Positions 59,025 to 64,000 of a stretch of DNA of 64,000 bases are shown piece by piece. Below the pieces are notes generated by a model, which was given only the letters and a program-made list of their open reading frames with translations, had not been told where the DNA came from and did no database searches. The stretch is taken from contig OZ017767.1 in NCBI GenBank assembly GCA_963969345.1, forward strand, positions 124,001 through 188,000. Direction: 5' to 3'. Position 1 is the first letter of the stretch. Each line of letters starts with the position of its first letter. The position numbers and the translations under genes are program-made. This DNA is from Turbatrix aceti. Its lineage: Eukaryota > Nematoda > Chromadorea > Rhabditida > Panagrolaimidae.

Positions 59025-59644
59025 TTATTTCTTTTTGACGTTCAATGGACGCGGCGGAGGGATAAAATGAACCCACAGATCATCGATCACGACGTTGAGG
59101 GAGTTGGCCTCTGTTCCCGTGCCATAGATATAGCTTTCGGTTGCGGCTGCCACTTCTTGCAAAACTTTCATAGTTTCTTCATTCGAAGGAGCGCCTATTT
59201 GGTTGCCATTAGCATCAAGATACATCCTGTTGTCAAATTCATAGAACGGATCAATATCGCGTTCCGTATCGACTTCATCAAACGGTTTGTAGTCCACGTG
59301 GGCTATCGGTAAGGGTGGTATGGACTGAATATCGTCGATGTCTCTCATTGTAGACAACGTTGTTCGCCATTGCTTGACCTGTAAATAAAAATCGTAAAAT
59401 TTAATTTTTTAGTAAAACTTACTTTGGTGAAAATATAAGGCAAAATAGCAGATACACGGGACCGAGACTTCTTTTTCTTCTTTTCAGCGCCAGCCGAGGG
59501 CTTTGGTTGAGTCTCAGATTCCATGAACACAGAGTTTTGTTCTTGTTTCTTCCGTGTACACATATGATTTTTGCTCATGTCGTTTCGCAGTGTATGACTT
59601 TGGAATGCAAATCTCGTGTCGTGAAAGATCTCGTTCTCTTGCAT
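59025..59644 (-). CDS. Small uncharacterised protein, 191 aa
   Basis: Two exons, 59644-59423 and 59378-59025, join in phase 0 (donor GTAAGT, acceptor TTTATTTACAG). The N-terminal half is polar with a basic run (AEKKKKKSRSRVSAILPYIF). The C-terminal half is acidic and conserved-looking (DIDDIQSIPPLPIAHVDYKP, then YEFDNRMYLDANGNQIG and VIDDLWVHFIPPPRPLNVKK). No signal peptide or membrane helix is seen and I do not recognise the family. A downstream Met at 59583 or 59524 could be the true start. Confidence 0.6.
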
Positions 59645-59697
59645 GCAAATTTTATTGCATTTTCAGGACTTTGAAAAAAAATTTGCATACACAGAGA

Positions 59698-59811
59698 ATG
59701 TACTCCACCAACGCTGAAGAATTTTCTTATTCGCCATCTGCGTCCGAATTCTACAATAACGAACCCGAACCCCCGCAGCCTATTGATGTTTTCGATGAAA
59801 CAGAATGGTAA
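59698..59811 (+). CDS. Candidate micro-ORF (37 aa), divergent from the neighbour
   Basis: Starts 3 nt after an ATACACAG acceptor-like site and reads MYSTNAEEFSYSPSASEFYN, then acidic and Pro-rich to DVFDETEW. It could be a terminal exon or a short peptide; there is no homology I can name. The start lies 54 bp from the divergent gene's ATG. Confidence 0.3.
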   Translation: MYSTNAEEFSYSPSASEFYNNEPEPPQPIDVFDETEW

Positions 59812-59959
59812 TAAAACTGAATCGAATATGATGACGTTTGTTATTCCAGAATGAATTTTGTACAGCTGTTTGTTTCAAGACAAAAAATAAATATTTTTAC
59901 CCTTTTTGTTAACACAAAAACCACGTAAACACAAAAAAAACAAGCATGTTAAGAAAAAA

Positions 59960-60471
59960 CTATTGCTTCTTAGGACGTCGCTTCCGGAGATTCTCGCCTC
60001 TGCCTTCCGGGAGACACTTCTCGCCGCCGTCGTCGATTTCATCAGTAACGTTGTCGTCGACGTCGGAAGCTTTGATGTATTTCTTGCTGACACCACTCAC
60101 TTCGGTACACGTCGTTCCAGTTGTATCGTCGCCATCTGAGTCAGAGTCAGAATCACCGGCATCAGACGACTCGATGCCAATGATGGATTCTGCACTCAGG
60201 GTCTCGTGACATCGCGATTCCGCATCAAAAGCCCTCTGAGCGCCAGAAAGAGTGTAGACAAGAACCACAAAGAAGATGATTATTGTAAACAAGTTAATTA
60301 AGCACAAAATCCAGAAATACTCACTGCAATTTTTGCGTTGACCAAAACCACAAAAAAATAAATGACTTACATTGGAACTTCGGTTGTCGTAGTCAGGACG
60401 TTCGTAAGCGTATTCCAAACGCAGAAGAGTTCATCTAGAACAAACTCAACAACTGACTGGGAAGAATCCAT
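59960..60471 (-). CDS. Single-pass membrane protein with acidic tail, unknown
   Basis: Two exons, 60471-60371 and 60323-59960, join in phase 2, giving 154 aa. A short N-terminal part (MDSSQSVVEFVLDELFCVWN, then TLTNVLTTTTEVP) precedes one hydrophobic helix (FWILCLINLFTIIIFFVVLV) at ~38-57. The tail is strongly acidic (DAGDSDSDSDGDDTTGTT) and ends basic (GENLRKRRPKKQ). The short-ectodomain, one-helix, cytoplasmic-tail layout resembles accessory subunits such as KCNE, but no KCNE motif is present, so that is only a shape comparison. Confidence 0.6.
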
Positions 60472-61560
60472 TTTTCTCAAGGGCAGCAATTGTTCAAATA
60501 GGATTTTCTGTCACAGAAATCAGCAGAACAACCACCAGCAGAAGAGAGAAACAAACACAAAGACTGACAAAACAAGGTACATTGCTTCTTGATATTTTTT
60601 ACATAAATTAAACTAATTTGCATGAAATGTCGGGGAACGCGAAATTTCATTCGCAAAACACATACGGCGTTTTTGACAAATAAAATAAGATTTTTTTTAT
60701 CTGTTTTTGGATATCACAAGCAAACAACACCGAGGTGTACCTCGGGAGTCAATGATTGCACTGCTAGGGTAGACATTTAGCCGTAAAGCGTTTTTTTTAT
60801 TTGAAGTCAGTTTTAAAACGCTTATTGATTTCAAAGTATACTTAATTGTAAGTTTTCAACCTATTTTTTATACAAAACAAACGAAAGCTTTGTAGATATA
60901 TGCCAGCCGGTTCTTGTGTTTTGGTAAACATGTTGCATCTTTTGAGATTGAGAGCGTTTCACCGCGCCCTTCCGGGCGGCTTTCGCACTTGCAGCACTCG
61001 CTCCTAATCTTATCGCTGAGAACCTGAACTCCAAAATAAAATACTCTGTTGTTGCACCCAATTGTTGTTGCACTGTCCCTCCCACATTTAAGTGTTCAAT
61101 ATAAGGACGGCGTCATCTTTGGCTTAGTTGGAACTTGTTTGGATCGTATTGGTGTTGTCTCTGCAGTTCCTTAAACTACAGGCAAGTGGTTATAACAGGT
61201 TGCGAGGAACGAATAAATCAACTCCACCCACTTTGTCCTCCTGCGTGGAACACCGCGGTTGCAGGGTATTCCAAATACACCCGTTGTATTAAAGAAATTT
61301 ATTAAAGTCTATTATTGATTTTATGCAATCTTGCAAATACGCCGCTTTTTTTCCATAATTCCATTTTTTATGACAGTATCAATTTACCAACAACAAGAAT
61401 ATTAGACCGTGGAATTGCATATTTTCTCTGTTCAACGACATGTTTTAACAGAAATAATATAATTTTTGGATAAGTAAGGGTGTAAAGGTGAAATTCATAA
61501 CCATTTGCACAAAAATAAAAAAATAAAAACTTCGAATCTTTAAAAAATAAAAAAAGTCAT
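60472..61560. other. Intergenic, no gene recognised
   Basis: The stretch 61040-61300 is less AT-rich, with TATAAGGACGGCG and GAATAAATC motifs that faintly resemble an LTR promoter and poly(A) site. No paired repeat or coding remnant supports that. The 60.9-61.1 kb minus-strand frame is unsupported. Confidence 0.4.
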
Positions 61561-62902
61561 CTAACTGACGCCAATTTCTTTTACCATGCGTCGGGGTATC
61601 TGTCTGAATTCAAGCCTGGAACGACATGGTTCTGCAGAACACCGTTGTGATGGCTCTAGCCAAACATCAGGACCTGCAGGCGTGCAGATCCAGGGTAAGG
61701 CAGAGACGAGAAAAGCAGTGATGGCAATGAGGGCCAACGAAGGCATCTGTCGGGGTGCCGAATTGCAAAGAGGCTTGTGGCATGGACAAAGCTCTACTGC
61801 GTCCTGTGGATCAAATGCGTAGCGATCAGATGTAATAAACAGATCCCTCAGACGGACGGCATAGCATCCGGGATAGTCGCGGACTGCGGAGCGATTGTAG
61901 TGAACAATGTCTGACATGCAGCCACGCATATAGCCATACCGTCGTCTGCCGCCTACTTTATCCGTCATTCGTACCGATACGCAGAGATCAGTGCAGTTTT
62001 TTGTTCGCATATAGCTCCCGTCAAAACTGAAATAACAATGAAAATATTGAAGAAATACTCATTACATTGCTTTTATGAAATAATTTTTTTTTTCATTTCT
62101 AAAAAAACTTTTTTTTGAAAAAAAGTAGAAATACACTGTTTGAAACACAGAAATTAAATAAAAGTTCATGTGCAAGCCAGCTAAAGAACGTGAAAAATGA
62201 GCATGACAGGCGGCATACAAATACGCAGGCATGTGTCAATCATTCAAAAAGGCTGTATTATCTAAATGATATTCCTAACCTAATGTAAGTTTTTCGATGA
62301 CATAACGTCGAAGATAGCGTCGATCAGTGTACGATTCTTATTATACTTTTTTTTGGAAATATATTATACAAAATGTTCCAAGAAATTTTCTGAACAAAAA
62401 AAGATAAATCTTGAAATTAAAGAAAATAAAAACATTGCTTTTGTCAATCCCAGACACATTGTCATTTTTTGATTGCGACAAAAAATTACAAACTTTTTTG
62501 TTTTCATTTGTTTGCATTATTTTTTGCCGACGTGTTCAAATGGCAGCATGTACAGCAGCCAGCCGCCTGCCATGCACACATTTAAGAAAAAAATTTCGTC
62601 TACAACTGGGAATTGAAGGAGTTCATTTTTCTCATCTATCAAAAAATATTGTGTTTGATGTCTCCTGACAACTCCATCTGGTTTTTCACTTCGATTTTCA
62701 CAGAACATTTGCTTTGGAATGTTATGTATCAAATTTTGATTTCAATTTACTTTTTGAAAAAAAAATGCATAAAGTGAAAAAACTTACTTTCCAAAATCGC
62801 ACTTTTCAGTAAATGAAAGAGGTTTTCTGTAGAGATGTGATATGTATTGAAATTGATCTTCAAGATAAGGACTCATGCAGGAGTGGCATTGCATTCGATA
62901 AG
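61561..62902 (-). CDS. Ly6/uPAR three-finger protein (ODR-2/HOT-like), 5' end uncertain
   Basis: Two exons, 62902-62788 and about 62026-61561, join in phase 2. The ten-cysteine pattern fits a three-finger fold: MQCHSCMSP, TEKCDFGN, TKNCTDLCVSV, MRGCMSDIV, YPGCYAV and LCPCHKPLCNSA, closing with the CN signature. A hydrophobic stretch after the fold (PSLALIAITAFLVSALPWI) suits a GPI-anchor signal. Here it is followed by ~40 polar residues, so either a further intron removes them or anchoring differs. Nematode ODR-2/HOT relatives act at neuronal surfaces; the role here is inferred. The upstream exon must end in phase 1. The candidate at 63937-63868 does, but its product (MATDVLQVFSYLIANVSDLG) is a poor signal peptide. 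Confidence 0.78.
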
Positions 62903-63032
62903 CTAAAACAAACTTATGTGTAAAATTTGTTGTTTTTTCAACAGGAAGTATAGATAATTAGCACTTTTCAACTCCCGCTTGTTCCCATTTTCTCCTATTC
63001 TTTTGTTTATTTTGTTGCAAAAACCTTGAGTT

Positions 63033-63441
63033 CAGTGTAACGCAAACCAAAATTATTGCCTTCGCCTTCGCCTTCGCCTTCGCCTCTGTTGGCGAAGGCG
63101 AAGGCGATGAAGGCGCCTCCAGAGACGGAGGCGATCAGAGGCGCCTTTGGTGTCAATTCTCAAATTTTCTATTACAAAATCATAGCAGAAAGCGAAATTA
63201 TGATAATAGAAGGCTTTTGATTCTATTAAATAAAGTGGTAAAGCTGTTTTTTGACTATTTGTGGTTAGAATTTAAAGTCATTCAAATTTTTTGTTCCAAA
63301 TTGTAAAGGTCTGAAGGCGATGGAGGCGAAGGCAATTAGAGGCGATCAATTTTTTGCCTTCGCCTTTGCCTTCGCCTCCGGAGGCGAAGGCGATCTGAAG
63401 GCGCCTCCGGGGGCGATGAAGGCGAAGGCGATGTTACACTG
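63033..63441. mobile_element. hAT-type MITE with GAAGGC/GCCTTC arrays
   Basis: A 409-bp element whose ends are CAGTGTAACGC and GTTACACTG. It is flanked by a perfect 8-bp duplication CTTGAGTT (63025-63032 and 63442-63449). Each side holds GCCTTCGCC and GGCGAAGGC repeats in inverted arrangement, with GAAGGCGCCTCC palindromes, around an AT-rich unique core (about 63150-63310). Confidence 0.92.
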
Positions 63442-63867
63442 CTTGAGTTACGCATTGAAAAGAAAGAAAGGCGCTCCAAGGCACAATAATTTTTAATAAT
63501 ATTTTTTATTTCAGTTTTTGTTGCCAAAGGCTGTGATTTTGGTGTAGAGGTAAATATTTTGAGACACTACGTACACAGCCGGGGGTTATCTTTCCAAGTA
63601 AGGATTTCTTTATAGCCTTTTGTTTTTATTTGATATGTATGTATTTAAACAACGAAATTCTGCTGCTATTTATTTTTTCCTAATTTATGAAAAGCAAAAT
63701 TTGCACAACACTTGTAAAAGTCAAAGAAAACATTTTTGTACATTGCATAAGCACAGCAACAGTGTCAAGTAAATGTAAGATGATAAAACAGCGCAACGAT
63801 GATGGTAAGACGACAGTCCTCAGACTTCCGTTTTTAAGCCTATTATAATATTTTTTATACAACTCAC

Positions 63868-63937
63868 CAAGTGGATTTCCCAGATCACTGACATTGGCTA
63901 TGAGATATGAAAAGACTTGAAGAACGTCGGTAGCCAT
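63868..63937 (-). CDS. Candidate first exon, partner uncertain
   Basis: ATG at 63937, 23 codons plus one base, then a GTGAGT donor. It encodes MATDVLQVFSYLIANVSDLG and NPL. The phase fits the Ly6 exon at 62902, about 1 kb downstream on the same strand, with the 63033-63441 MITE in the intron. It might instead belong to a different gene or simply read through. Confidence 0.35.
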
Positions 63938-64000
63938 CAATTAACCCAGTTTAATAACATTTAATTTAGTTTTGAAAAAAAAGGATACAAAAATGTGCAA

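Noticed and set aside
61040..61310. Possible solo LTR (TATAAGG and AATAAA-like motifs)
   Set aside because: No TG...CA borders with a flanking duplication, and no second copy or retroelement remnant in the window.
63517..63598. Possible plus-strand exon (VNILRHYVHSRGLSFQ) between TTTCAG and GTAAGG
   Set aside because: Good splice borders but only about 27 codons, with no partner exon on that strand.
1..64000. tRNA, rRNA, CRISPR array, bacterial operons or riboswitches
   Set aside because: No T-loop/acceptor pattern or direct-repeat spacer array was found by eye, and the gene structure is eukaryotic. A tRNAscan and Infernal run would settle the RNA question.

Overview
This is a 64 kb piece of an invertebrate animal nuclear genome. 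Genes are intron-rich; most introns are short (about 45-60 bp), AT-rich and end in TTTCAG, TTTTAG or TTGCAG. Intergenic DNA is AT-rich and full of T runs. The gene style, a seven-helix receptor of nematode-chemoreceptor shape, an ODR-2-like Ly6 protein and palindromic TTAA and TA elements point to a nematode. Another small ecdysozoan or lophotrochozoan cannot be excluded from sequence alone. Splice junctions were reconstructed by hand, and reading phase was checked across most of them.

Layout of genes: long-chain acyl-CoA synthetase (-, 207-3032); a 7TM receptor-like protein (+, 5331-6467); a small unknown protein (+, 10456-10946); an unknown 396-aa protein whose intron hosts a hAT element (-, 11743-13660); a possible first exon (+, 15096-15214) and a PB1-like, disordered-tail protein (+, 22417-24267); an EEP endonuclease ORF of LINE origin (+, 25881-26730); M1 aminopeptidase N (+, 30136-34071); the PAPS transporter SLC35B2/pst-1 (-, 34463-36070); NC2-alpha/DRAP1 (+, 39610-40998); tRNA m5U methyltransferase TRMT2A (-, 43197-45961), divergent from ribosomal protein S18 (+, 46459-46976); an unknown nuclear-type protein (+, 47307-48506), convergent with an atypical DEG/ENaC channel (-, 48586-51605); a small secreted basic protein (-, 52258-53090); an NPAS4/dysfusion/CKY-1 bHLH-PAS factor (+, 55244-57633); two small unknown proteins (-, 59025-59644 and 59960-60471); and a Ly6/three-finger protein (-, 61561-62902, perhaps starting at 63937).

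The most striking content is mobile. Five short hAT-type MITEs carry perfect 8-bp target duplications: 7419-7786, 12726-13157, 27602-28287, 54137-54354 and 63033-63441. Each is filled with its own short-motif array or palindrome (CATGGGA, CCCGAA/TTCGGG, GGAGCGG, GAAGGC). There are also kilobase-scale palindromic elements: a TA-flanked Tc1/mariner type of 1576 bp, a TTAA-flanked one of 1054 bp, and a third of about 0.9 kb. LINE debris includes an internally deleted copy that fuses the ORF2 start to the reverse transcriptase. None of the genes form an operon or a single pathway; they are ordinary housekeeping and neuronal or sensory genes in repeat-rich DNA.
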